Of a stretch of 43,349 nucleotides of DNA, positions 9,855 to 17,137 are shown piece by piece. Numbering within the stretch: the first letter of the stretch is position 1; each line of letters opens with the position of its first letter. Made by a program: the position numbers and the translations under genes. This DNA comes from a virus. Below the pieces are notes generated by a model. That model had not been told where the DNA came from and did not search any database. It worked only from the letters and a program-made list of their open reading frames with translations. The stretch lies in the IMG/VR virus record IMGVR_UViG_3300023181_000044, positions 1 to 43,349 of that record, one strand, 5' to 3'.

Positions 9855-10512
9855 TTTTTAATTGTCTTAATTTTGCGTCCTCTGCCTTTTTATGTGCTAA
9901 TTTTACTAGTTCAACATATTTGGGCAGCATCATTTTTTCGTCTAAAGTACGTCCGTGAGATTCTTCCAAAGCAACTATATCGGCGTAATAATTGAAAACT
10001 ACTTCTTCGGATTCTTGTTGCAATTGAGTTAATTCAGTCGTTAAAATAGAAATTTCATCGTTTATAATGCCAATTTCTACGTTCATAACACGCTCAATCT
10101 CTTGCAGCGTGTCGCTTTCTAAATCGAAAGGACTGTCTAAAAATGAATTTATAGCATCAATTTGCTGTTTTCTAAAATCTACAAAAACCGGATGCATCCA
10201 TAAATTTTCAGGAGTTTTCCAAGTGAATTCAATTACAGACACAATAGAGTGTTTTTTTGCGTTTAAAACAGCTAACTCATTACGTATTTCTACATATCTA
10301 ACAGCATTCTTATTGTCTAGTTTAGCAAAAAAAACATCATAAATAGCCAAATACAGATTTTCCAACTGATCAGTACTAGCGGAAGGCTTAGGTCGCATTA
10401 ACTGAAAATTCTCAGTACTCCTAACGTCAAAAAAAGCTTTTGCCGGAAAAACATCGTAAGAATGATACTTACAAATCGGCTTATTTAAGTCTATTTTTAA
10501 TTTCTCTGACAA
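9844..10512 (-). CDS. Tail assembly protein upstream of tape measure
   Basis: 222 residues. The frame starts with TTG at 10510-10512 (MSEKLKIDLNKPICKYHSYD), overlapping the previous gene by 32 nt; I see no better ATG, so the start is uncertain. The protein is mainly helical, with coiled coil around residues 90-170 (ERVMNVEIGIINDEISILTT) and a Lys-rich tail. It overlaps the tape measure start by 11 nt. Position between tail tube and tape measure suits a tail assembly chaperone, but no named family is recognised. Confidence 0.65.
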   Translation of the reverse strand: MSEKLKIDLNKPICKYHSYDVFPAKAFFDVRSTENFQLMRPKPSASTDQLENLYLAIYDVFFAKLDNKNAVRYVEIRNELAVLNAKKHSIVSVIEFTWKTPENLWMHPVFVDFRKQQIDAINSFLDSPFDLESDTLQEIERVMNVEIGIINDEISILTTELTQLQQESEEVVFNYYADIVALEESHGRTLDEKMMLPKYVELVKLAHKKAEDAKLRQLKNGK

Positions 10513-10933
10513 AATTTGGCTGTATTTTTTCTTTTAGAAATAGATTGAAAGTGTTTTGGTTTAGTCCGGCAATATCGGTTCCATATTTACTGAATAATGA
10601 TCGTGCTTTTTGGTCACGGAATCCAAACAAATATTTCCCGGCGCTCGGTCTTTTTAAATAAGCGGAATTTATAAAATCTCCTGTCAGGATTAAATCTACA
10701 TCACCCCCCGCTAATGGATTCTGACGCTGTTTAAGCAATGAATAAGATCTGCTTCTATAAGTTCCAATTATCGAACTGTTCGGACGATCACCTCGCTTAA
10801 ATTCATTTTCCTTTAGCGTTACCAGATCGTCTTGGTACGGCACTATTTCCTTTTGCACTATTTCCCGGAGTGTCGTTATCGACAACAGGCTTTGCAACTT
10901 CTGTTGGAACTGTTTTGGCGATTGTCTGCTCAT
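10481..10933 (-). CDS. Putative tail assembly/completion protein, overlaps previous ORF
   Basis: 150 residues beginning MSRQSPKQFQQKLQSLLSIT, basic, with a C-terminal LFLKEKIQPNFVREIKNRLK helix. Its first 131 nt overlap the end of the 105-residue ORF in another frame, and its ATG sits on a run of eight A. Both reading frames look protein-like in the overlap. It may be translated independently or as a frameshift fusion with the upstream ORF. The middle (GGDVDLILTGDFINSAYLKR) resembles small phage neck/tail-completion proteins, but this is weak. Confidence 0.65.
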   Translation of the reverse strand: MSRQSPKQFQQKLQSLLSITTLREIVQKEIVPYQDDLVTLKENEFKRGDRPNSSIIGTYRSRSYSLLKQRQNPLAGGDVDLILTGDFINSAYLKRPSAGKYLFGFRDQKARSLFSKYGTDIAGLNQNTFNLFLKEKIQPNFVREIKNRLK

Positions 10934-11120
10934 TTTTTTTGTCTTTACATCCTTGGCACTCGCCGTCTTTATCCGGCCTGATTGCTTTTAGAAATTCATC
11001 AATCAAAACATCGTTTGTCTGGTTGGTGTTTTTCTTTATCCACTCCTTTTTTTTGGCGCACGATTGAGCTAAAAACCAATCGGCATCCGATCCGAATATT
11101 TGTACATTAAATATTGTCAT
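10803..11120 (-). CDS. Putative tail chaperone-like small protein
   Basis: 105 residues, MTIFNVQIFGSDADWFLAQS at the start, a short CQGCKDKK Cys pair near residue 55, and a low-complexity Ala/Asn/Lys tail. It lies downstream of the tail tube gene and before the tape measure, where siphophages encode tail assembly chaperones. The out-of-frame overlap with the next ORF at an A8 run is the classic place for programmed frameshifting. Assignment by position only. Confidence 0.55.
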   Translation of the reverse strand: MTIFNVQIFGSDADWFLAQSCAKKKEWIKKNTNQTNDVLIDEFLKAIRPDKDGECQGCKDKKNEQTIAKTVPTEVAKPVVDNDTPGNSAKGNSAVPRRSGNAKGK

Positions 11121-11152
11121 AATACTAATTTTTTACGTTGTTTCAAAGATAT

Positions 11153-11183
11153 TAAAAAAGCCGTTACGATATGCAACGGCTTT
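11153..11183 (-). terminator. Terminator after major tail protein
   Basis: A 9-bp stem AAAGCCGTT/AACGGCTTT (11157-11165 and 11175-11183) followed on the minus strand by TTTTT. It lies between the tail tube gene and the chaperone-like ORFs and probably lowers expression of downstream tail genes relative to tube protein. Confidence 0.75.
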
Positions 11184-11207
11184 AAACTTAATCTAACTCA
11201 AAATCTT

Positions 11208-12143
11208 TTAAGCTACCGGAGTAATCACTTCCGTTTGTCCTTCGTAAAAACGTGGTGAATTAACGCCCACTTTAGCCACATCTACCGGCGGTGTTGCCGT
11301 TGCGTCTGTTAAGTAAACTACTACCGGAGTAGAAGTTGTAAGCGTTGCGGTTGGCGTAATTTCCCACTCTTGCGTAGCCGGATCTTTAGTGACCGTTCCG
11401 TCAATAGGATCGGCAACTCCTGAAACCGTAATCCTGAAGTTGGCAGCCGCAAAACCTGAAATTGAATCTGTTGGGTTTCTCAACCAAGGTGTTTTTACGT
11501 AAATTGCGTTTTCTGAAACATCAGCGCGCCCAGTCATTGCAACGTCAACAATGTTGTTAATCTCCGTGTTCGGGTTAAAGTTCAGGTTCGTAAGGAAAAT
11601 TCCCTGCGTGTTGTACTGAAGCAAATCAACCATCTGGTACATGATGCGTGTTTGCTGAATAGCTGCATCTGTTGCGTCCTGAACGGTCAAAACTTCATAC
11701 ATTCCAACATTGAATCCTGAAATAGTTTGCCCGTCTTTCGATAAAGCTACTCTCAACGATCCGTCCTGAAAGATTTCAATAACCGAAGTATCATTGTACC
11801 CGGAGTTCATAAATGCGCCCGCATGCCATTCATACCCTTTTTTAAAGATACTCGTAACCACCGGCAATGCACGTGTAGTTACCGCCTGGATTTGCAGTGA
11901 ACTCGTTTCTGTTGTCGGATCTGCCGTTTCGGTCGTAACCCCGAATGCGCCGCTAAAGAATTTTGCAACGCCTTGTTGCACTAAATTGTTCCAATACGCC
12001 TTGTCAAAAGCGTCTGTAATCGGAGCGGACCAACCTAAAGGTAGTTTGATGTGTCCAATTTTTTGCCCCGGTGTAGCAATACAATTGCCAACTCCAATGT
12101 TTCCATTTTTACCGGAGCAGTCAATACCTATAACTGTTGCCAT
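11208..12143 (-). CDS. Major tail (tube) protein
   Basis: 311 residues beginning MATVIGIDCSGKNGNIGVGN. Residues 1-225 form a beta-rich core. From about 230 an Ig-like extension follows (FRITVSGVADPIDGTVTKDP, then ATLTTSTPVVVYLTDATATP), typical of decorated tail tubes. It follows the neck genes and precedes the chaperone-like and tape measure genes, the usual siphovirus order. A strong terminator directly after it fits high, separate expression. A sheath protein is unlikely at this length and without a second tube gene. Confidence 0.75.
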   Translation of the reverse strand: MATVIGIDCSGKNGNIGVGNCIATPGQKIGHIKLPLGWSAPITDAFDKAYWNNLVQQGVAKFFSGAFGVTTETADPTTETSSLQIQAVTTRALPVVTSIFKKGYEWHAGAFMNSGYNDTSVIEIFQDGSLRVALSKDGQTISGFNVGMYEVLTVQDATDAAIQQTRIMYQMVDLLQYNTQGIFLTNLNFNPNTEINNIVDVAMTGRADVSENAIYVKTPWLRNPTDSISGFAAANFRITVSGVADPIDGTVTKDPATQEWEITPTATLTTSTPVVVYLTDATATPPVDVAKVGVNSPRFYEGQTEVITPVA

Positions 12144-12157
12144 AATATTATTTGTTT

Positions 12158-12682
12158 TTAATAAAAGTTAATAGTGTTGATGCATTGAAAGTTTTCATTT
12201 AAAAGCAAGGTGCATTCTAAAATAATAACATTCCAATGATCGATAGTTTTTGTTTTTCCTTCCCGTTCGTATTCGCTGTAATTGGCTTCTCTATAAACTG
12301 AATATTTTCTTCCTTCCGGTTGTGTTACTCCTGACCTTTCGAGAGCCTTGATAACATTTTCCAATAACGGATTTAGAAAGTTTACAAATTCGGTATCCCA
12401 TACAATCGGGTTCATAGACGTTTTGTGTTCTGAACTTTTAGCAAGTATCAACTTAATGTCACGGGTTAAATCTCCCGCTTGCATTTCGTCTTTACTACCC
12501 TGTACCAACCAAATAAGCGGTGTTGTATTTCCGCTTTCCTGCTTCATGTACAAATTCAAATCATCCTGACCACCCCAATGATACTTAACCGGAATACTCG
12601 TTTCCCCTCTATTCACATCCGTATAAACCACATCAGGAATCTGGCTGAATATTTCCCTTAAAAGTGTTTCGACTACTATCAT
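12158..12682 (-). CDS. Putative tail terminator/neck protein
   Basis: 174 residues, MIVVETLLREIFSQIPDVVY at the start, helix followed by beta strands, with GGQDDLNLYMKQESGNTTPL and a conserved-looking STPLIWLVQG-type strand. It overlaps the previous gene by 4 nt (ATGA) and lies just before the tube gene, the usual place of tail terminator or head-tail joining proteins. Family not recognised; assignment by position and size. Confidence 0.55.
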   Translation of the reverse strand: MIVVETLLREIFSQIPDVVYTDVNRGETSIPVKYHWGGQDDLNLYMKQESGNTTPLIWLVQGSKDEMQAGDLTRDIKLILAKSSEHKTSMNPIVWDTEFVNFLNPLLENVIKALERSGVTQPEGRKYSVYREANYSEYEREGKTKTIDHWNVIILECTLLLNENFQCINTINFY

Positions 12683-13356
12683 AATCCTAACTGATTTTTA
12701 ACGTCGTAAACGTACAATTCGCAGTCCGGATAATCGGTAGCGTTTTCAGATAAGAACTGAAGCAAAGAAACATCGTTGTTGTTGTTTCCGAAATATCCGA
12801 CATAATATCCGTCGTATTGCGGAATACCAACGTGGTAAACATTGCCTACTCTTCGAGAACAGTCCGAACCCTGATACATTTCTAAAAACGAATTCCAAAC
12901 CGTTGTGTACTTTTGGGTTGAGTTCACGCCTCTTGCGTTTTTCGCCTCGGCTTTCACTTCCCCAACACCACTTTGATAAGAAACGTTTTCTTCCAGGTAA
13001 AAAGGGAAACAGTAATTAGCCAATACAGAACCTTTGTAAGTGCCTTCGGTAAAATATAATCCTTTCCATCGCTTTGCAACACCATCAACCGTATAATTAC
13101 ATCCGGTGATTAAATTACGCCACTTTGTCGGAACCGGATCTACTGCCGGAATTTCCGGGACAGCGGGTAATTTTCCGTTAACCAGAAAACTATCCATTTC
13201 CTGAAAGTTGGTCACTCCAAGTGTTTTGACTAATAACAAACGACACTTTTCATCGATGATTCTATTCAGAGCCGTTAAAGACTTTGAATTTGCTTCATCG
13301 AGATTGGAAACTTCAATCTTCCCGATAAAAAAAGTGTCGTCTATTAAATATGGCAT
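12679..13356 (-). CDS. Putative head-tail connector protein
   Basis: 225 residues beginning MPYLIDDTFFIGKIEVSNLD. A helical first third, including NSKSLTALNRIIDEKCRLLL, is followed by an aromatic-rich region (LANYCFPFYLEENVSYQSGV, YYVGYFGNNNNDVSLLQFLS). This composition and the place two genes after the capsid gene are typical of adaptor/connector proteins in Bacteroidetes phages. It is coupled by ATGA overlap to the following gene. No catalytic motif. Confidence 0.55.
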   Translation of the reverse strand: MPYLIDDTFFIGKIEVSNLDEANSKSLTALNRIIDEKCRLLLVKTLGVTNFQEMDSFLVNGKLPAVPEIPAVDPVPTKWRNLITGCNYTVDGVAKRWKGLYFTEGTYKGSVLANYCFPFYLEENVSYQSGVGEVKAEAKNARGVNSTQKYTTVWNSFLEMYQGSDCSRRVGNVYHVGIPQYDGYYVGYFGNNNNDVSLLQFLSENATDYPDCELYVYDVKNQLGL

Positions 13357-13360
13357 TGGG

Positions 13361-13714
13361 TTACTTTGCTAAAGGTGTTTTTTTACTTGCCGGAAGGTCA
13401 ATATCACGATCTCCGTCCAACACTTCTTGCGTCTGAATTTCAGTAAGCAAGTTTTCTGCTGAACTTCTTTCAACAACTTTGTTTTCCCAACCTGAAGCGA
13501 TCAGCCCCTTTTGCTCAAACAAAGCCGCAGTAGTGGGATGAACTTTGTCTTTTTCTCCTTCTTTGTAGTATTCATTCGCTTTCACGATTGTAACTTCTAC
13601 CAGGTCGAAATGACTGTTTCCTTTATACGCCGCCTGAGCTGCTTTTGTTTTGCCTTTTTCGGCTTCGCTCATTACGCTTTTTGTCGTAACGGCTTTCTCT
13701 TTTTCTTCTGCCAT
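13361..13714 (-). CDS. Small head protein after capsid
   Basis: 117 residues, highly charged and Ala/Lys/Glu-rich at the N-terminus, with EVTIVKANEYYKEGEKDKVH and PTTAALFEQKGLI in the middle. The segment resembles short domains found beside capsid genes in Bacteroidetes prophages, where a strand, YYKEGE and a turn precede an LFEQKG helix. It starts 12 nt after the capsid gene. It could be a decoration, stabilisation or connector protein; function not known. Confidence 0.6.
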   Translation of the reverse strand: MAEEKEKAVTTKSVMSEAEKGKTKAAQAAYKGNSHFDLVEVTIVKANEYYKEGEKDKVHPTTAALFEQKGLIASGWENKVVERSSAENLLTEIQTQEVLDGDRDIDLPASKKTPLAK

Positions 13715-13726
13715 GATGTAAATTTA

Positions 13727-15049
13727 TTAAGCGGTTGCGATTGCGGTTTTTGTCGCTGCAAATGTTGATTTGATGAAGGCGATTTTCTCGTTCTCATAAA
13801 TCCACAAGTGGTAACGGCTTTCCCCAATGATTGTGTACATATTCGATTCAAAATCAGAAACGATGTTGGCCGCTGTTGCGTTTCCAACAATACCTTGTCC
13901 GATTCTGATAGAGAATACTTTGTAAAGTTCCCGGTGCAATTTCTTCCAATCCCCAACAATGTAAGTTCCGGCAGGAACGGTAACACCGTCAGCAACTTCA
14001 ATCAATTTAACGCCAGAAACAGTTGTTCCGTCAGGCATTGCGAAAGGAGGGAACACATACTGTTTTGTTGTGTCCTTAGTCGCTCCCATTGCGTACATAT
14101 CACTTGAAGCGATAAGCGCAGCATTTGGCCTGTAACGTCCTTTCGATGCAATTTTGATTGCGTAAATCGCTGCCCTGATTGCATCGTAGTTGTTTGGCGT
14201 GTCTGTTGAAGCAGCCAATGATCCGGCAACAAAAGCAGGAGCGAAAGCAGCAACAGTTGTGAAAATATCACTTTGCACTGCGATATCGTGCTGATAAGCC
14301 AATTCGTTACGAATAATCGACATGATAAACGGAATATCGTCCAAAGCCTCTTCTGAGATTTTAGTACGTCCGGCCATTTTTCTCGCCTGGCTGTAACGCA
14401 ATACAAAAGAAACAGAAATAAGCGGTTTCAATGCGCCTTCTGCCGTGATTGCCATTGTACCTTCAGTCGGCTGTTTGTCCATGTAGGCAATAGTCGCTTT
14501 GTTGGTTGTACCGTTTGAAAGGTAGTTGATAATGTACTCTTCGGCACGAACATCGTCAGCGTAAGACGTTACTTGTTGGTAAACGTAACTGATAGGCGTT
14601 GCGTTCGGTTGAGAAATTGCGCCTGTGGTCATTGTAACCGGAGCTTTCACAATCATTTCCAACTCATAGGCATTGTTACCCATTGCTTTGGCTTGCTCTT
14701 TTACTTTAGGCAAGAATTCAACCAATCCTTTTTCGATAGCGTCAAGGATGTTGTTGTCAGCGTTGCCAGATCCGAAAAGCAAATTGCTTTCTTTGATTTG
14801 GGCAAGTTGTTCTTTGAGTTCTTTAAACTCAGCAGGATTTACACTTTGTTTCAATTCCAAAGCTTTTACCTGTACTTCGATTTCTGTTTTCTGACTTTCG
14901 GTAAGTTCGAGTTTCAAAGCGTCTTTTGCTTCTTTAATCGATGCTTCTAAAAGTCCTTTTTCGTGTGCGGCTTTTTTCTCGGCGTAATCGTCGAGCTGAG
15001 CCTCTGTGGACGCTTTTAGTTCAGCTTGTTTTAAATACTTAAATTCCAT
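13727..15049 (-). CDS. Major capsid protein, HK97 fold with delta domain
   Basis: 440 residues. Residues 1-95 are Lys/Glu/Ala coiled coil (SIKEAKDALKLELTESQKTE), the scaffold-like delta domain removed by the prohead protease. The rest matches HK97-fold capsids: TGAISQPNATPISYVYQQVT, then SYADDVRAEEYIINYLSNGT, an FIMSIIRNELAYQHDIAVQS spine-helix region, and late TYIVGDWKKLHRELYKVFSI strands. It sits 5 nt after the protease gene, in the order portal-protease-capsid. The cleavage site cannot be fixed from sequence alone. Confidence 0.9.
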   Translation of the reverse strand: MEFKYLKQAELKASTEAQLDDYAEKKAAHEKGLLEASIKEAKDALKLELTESQKTEIEVQVKALELKQSVNPAEFKELKEQLAQIKESNLLFGSGNADNNILDAIEKGLVEFLPKVKEQAKAMGNNAYELEMIVKAPVTMTTGAISQPNATPISYVYQQVTSYADDVRAEEYIINYLSNGTTNKATIAYMDKQPTEGTMAITAEGALKPLISVSFVLRYSQARKMAGRTKISEEALDDIPFIMSIIRNELAYQHDIAVQSDIFTTVAAFAPAFVAGSLAASTDTPNNYDAIRAAIYAIKIASKGRYRPNAALIASSDMYAMGATKDTTKQYVFPPFAMPDGTTVSGVKLIEVADGVTVPAGTYIVGDWKKLHRELYKVFSIRIGQGIVGNATAANIVSDFESNMYTIIGESRYHLWIYENEKIAFIKSTFAATKTAIATA

Positions 15050-15054
15050 GATTT

Positions 15055-15723
15055 TTAAAGGAAATTAGCGTTAGTAAATTGTTTCTGACTGCCTTTTAGC
15101 GGGTCTGTTTCATTTTCAGAGTGCTGTTGCGGCTCCAATATCATTGATTTTAATTCTTGTAATTTTGTTTCCAACAGTTTACCGTATTCGTCGGTATAGT
15201 TCCCAAATGACAATTTCAAAGTAAGAGTTTCAATTAACTCGGTTACGTCTGTATCTGATTTGATACCATGCAAAGGCGTATTGCTTACCGCCCCAAATAA
15301 CAAAGTACTGTACTCGAATTGTTTGATCTCGGCAAAATCCCTGCCGCCTTTGTCGTTTTTAGTGTATTTGCCAGATACCGCCATAAAACCGTGAGAGTGT
15401 TGCAAAGAACGTCCGTGTTCCTGGCTGAATTTATAATCAGCCAACAAGTCAATACCTACTTGTTTGTTCAGGTTTAATTGACTTTCTACGATCCCGGTTT
15501 TTGGATCTTTAGCGATTGGCAATCCGACAAACGTACTCATACCTTTCTGATGATCGATTAGGTGTACCTGTTTGCTCTCCGTCCACGTCTTTGACAAAGA
15601 ACCTGTCAGCAAACGGTCGTTATCGCTATCGTATTGGTCAAACTGCGTAATGCCGATAATAACGATTCCTTTTTCGGTCACGTCGTTAACGGTGGTTTTG
15701 AGGCTTTTTGTTATCTTGTTCAT
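15055..15723 (-). CDS. HK97-family prohead protease
   Basis: 222 residues. The herpesvirus-like (S78/U35-type) protease pattern is visible: VHLIDHQKGMSTFVG with candidate catalytic His58, RSLQHSHGFMAVSGKY with candidate Ser110, and an FEYSTLLFGAVSNTPL strand matching the family's late E-x-S motif. The C-terminal 60 residues are a polar tail. The protease matures the capsid by removing the delta domain encoded by the next gene. It starts 26 nt after the portal stop. Confidence 0.85.
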   Translation of the reverse strand: MNKITKSLKTTVNDVTEKGIVIIGITQFDQYDSDNDRLLTGSLSKTWTESKQVHLIDHQKGMSTFVGLPIAKDPKTGIVESQLNLNKQVGIDLLADYKFSQEHGRSLQHSHGFMAVSGKYTKNDKGGRDFAEIKQFEYSTLLFGAVSNTPLHGIKSDTDVTELIETLTLKLSFGNYTDEYGKLLETKLQELKSMILEPQQHSENETDPLKGSQKQFTNANFL

Positions 15724-15749
15724 CTTCTTTTGGTATAAATACGGTCTTT

Positions 15750-17018
15750 TCAGACTTTTTGACTTTCTTGTGTGTTTTGCTGTTGGGTGCTTGCGACTCT
15801 GTTTGCTGTTTCATAATTCAATTCTCTTAATTCCAAATCCAACATTTCATTAATCTGATCCATTGTGACCCCGGCTTTCATATAATTAAGCAGCGTTTCA
15901 GATTTTATTTTATCCGTTTCGGCTCGTTCTTTGGCGAAAACCTGCATGAATGGCAAATGTTCCCAATCAATTAGGATTGTTTTTTTTCTATAATCAAAAA
16001 AGTTTGCAAAAGAACCAAACCAATTGTTTCCTTTTGGCTGTAAACAGTAAGAAACGAATGCCCCTCTTGCCTTTTCCTGGTTCTCATACGTTCCGCTGTT
16101 AAACGCTTCTAAAACGTCTTTAGGGTGATTGTACATTGATCCTATTACAAAATAATCATTCAGATATGCATCATCAAGCTTTAAGGCCGCCATGTCTGAT
16201 ACAAATCTTTTAATATCTACCATGGACTTAATAGCATGAACTCTTTTACGCCCGTTCATTTTGCTTTCAATATCTCGCTTTTCCGTTTCACCCATCGGAA
16301 GCTGGTCTATGTTTTCAGGATCTTGTTTTCCCGCAACAATGAAATTACCTGAATACCTTAGGTTTATGTTTTTAGCGTCTAATGCAGCTTCAGAGTTCGC
16401 TATAACTTTATACAAAGCGTCTATTCTGCTATTGCCGCCAAACCAGTTCCCAACACCGTTGGTTAAGTCTGGGTTGTGAATTATGTATTTCCAAGGCAAA
16501 CTTTGAGCTGTTCCGTCAGCATATCGATATTCAATGTTAAACTTTTCAATTGTTTCAATTGTGTTTTTACTTAGAACAATCTTATCCTGATAAGTCAACA
16601 TTTCAGTAGGAAAATTCATCTTATGATTTTCCAAAACATATAATACATTGTCCTCTGTTACTATGCGGCTGTCGCAATAAACATAAGAATTACCTATCAT
16701 ATGCCAAAACATCCACGTCCACTTAAATAACTCCTCATCTTGAAACGGGTTCGGATGTTTAATCATATCAAGAAACGGATCCGGTATTGATTCTCCGTTT
16801 TCGTAAACATAAACCTTGCCTAAACTAAATAAATCACATTGTAAACAAACAACCTTTAAAAATGCTGGATTACTAAAAATAACTTTTAGCTTTTCAACAT
16901 CACTACTGATAGATTTAAAATTCGTGCTTCCGTTAATCTGATCGTTTACGTACATCACAACCTCGTCGAGCGTAGGAATTCCGAACGTCCTGGCGATTGT
17001 GTTCTGAAACCAATTCAT
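15750..17018 (-). CDS. Portal protein (HK97/SPP1-like)
   Basis: 422 residues beginning MNWFQNTIARTFGIPTLDEV. Portal features: FLKVVCLQCDLFSLGKVYVY, an IKHPNPFQDEELFKWTWMFW segment (the NP-N and F-W motifs of portal clip/wing regions), ALYKVIANSEAALDAKNINL, and a Gln-rich C-terminus. It forms the dodecameric DNA entry channel. The start codon overlaps the stop of a 30-codon leader ORF (TAATG) that contains a terminator, so its translation and transcription may be controlled by that leader. Confidence 0.88.
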   Translation of the reverse strand: MNWFQNTIARTFGIPTLDEVVMYVNDQINGSTNFKSISSDVEKLKVIFSNPAFLKVVCLQCDLFSLGKVYVYENGESIPDPFLDMIKHPNPFQDEELFKWTWMFWHMIGNSYVYCDSRIVTEDNVLYVLENHKMNFPTEMLTYQDKIVLSKNTIETIEKFNIEYRYADGTAQSLPWKYIIHNPDLTNGVGNWFGGNSRIDALYKVIANSEAALDAKNINLRYSGNFIVAGKQDPENIDQLPMGETEKRDIESKMNGRKRVHAIKSMVDIKRFVSDMAALKLDDAYLNDYFVIGSMYNHPKDVLEAFNSGTYENQEKARGAFVSYCLQPKGNNWFGSFANFFDYRKKTILIDWEHLPFMQVFAKERAETDKIKSETLLNYMKAGVTMDQINEMLDLELRELNYETANRVASTQQQNTQESQKV

Positions 17019-17110
17019 TATTTACCAAAGTAAAAAACCGCTGCCGACAATGAAGCCGGTAGCGGTAAATTAATATTGAATTGATCTCTCATACATTCGG
17101 GATGATGCAT
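17018..17110 (-). CDS. 30-residue leader peptide ORF of portal operon
   Basis: ATG at 17108-17110 opens a 30-codon frame (MHHPECMRDQFNINLPLPAS at the start) that ends TAA sharing bases with the portal ATG. The last third of the ORF runs through a GC-rich hairpin with a T-tract. A ribosome translating it would open the hairpin and arrive at the portal start. It may be only a coupling device rather than a functional peptide. Confidence 0.45.
   Translation of the reverse strand: MHHPECMRDQFNINLPLPASLSAAVFYFGK
17030..17066 (-). terminator. Attenuator-like terminator in portal leader
   Basis: A stem ACCGCT/AGCGGT (17037-17042 and 17061-17066), extended after a mismatch by CCG/CGG, is followed on the minus strand by six T. 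It lies between the promoter box at 17129 and the portal start at 17018, inside the 30-codon leader ORF, so it is an attenuator rather than an operon end. Confidence 0.65.
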
Positions 17111-17128
17111 CTTCACATCAGTTAAGGG

Positions 17129-17136
17129 CAAATATA
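17129..17136 (-). promoter_or_regulatory. -7 box TATATTTG, portal/head operon
   Basis: TATATTTG on the minus strand lies directly after the TerL stop codon and about 110 nt before the portal start. It matches TAnnTTTG. It would give a leader of roughly 100 nt containing the leader ORF and attenuator. Confidence 0.55.
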
Positions 17137-17137
17137 A

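Noticed and set aside
10489-10520. Another CTCTGAC-like motif (TTGTCAGAGA on the minus strand) near the start of the 9844-10512 gene.
   Set aside because: It lies in coding overlap, without a promoter box, a complementary loop or a terminator nearby; most likely chance.
13672-14406. Minus-strand ORFs of 109 and 134 residues over the capsid gene.
   Set aside because: They are in other frames of the clearly coding capsid gene, and their sequences lack domain features; shadow frames.
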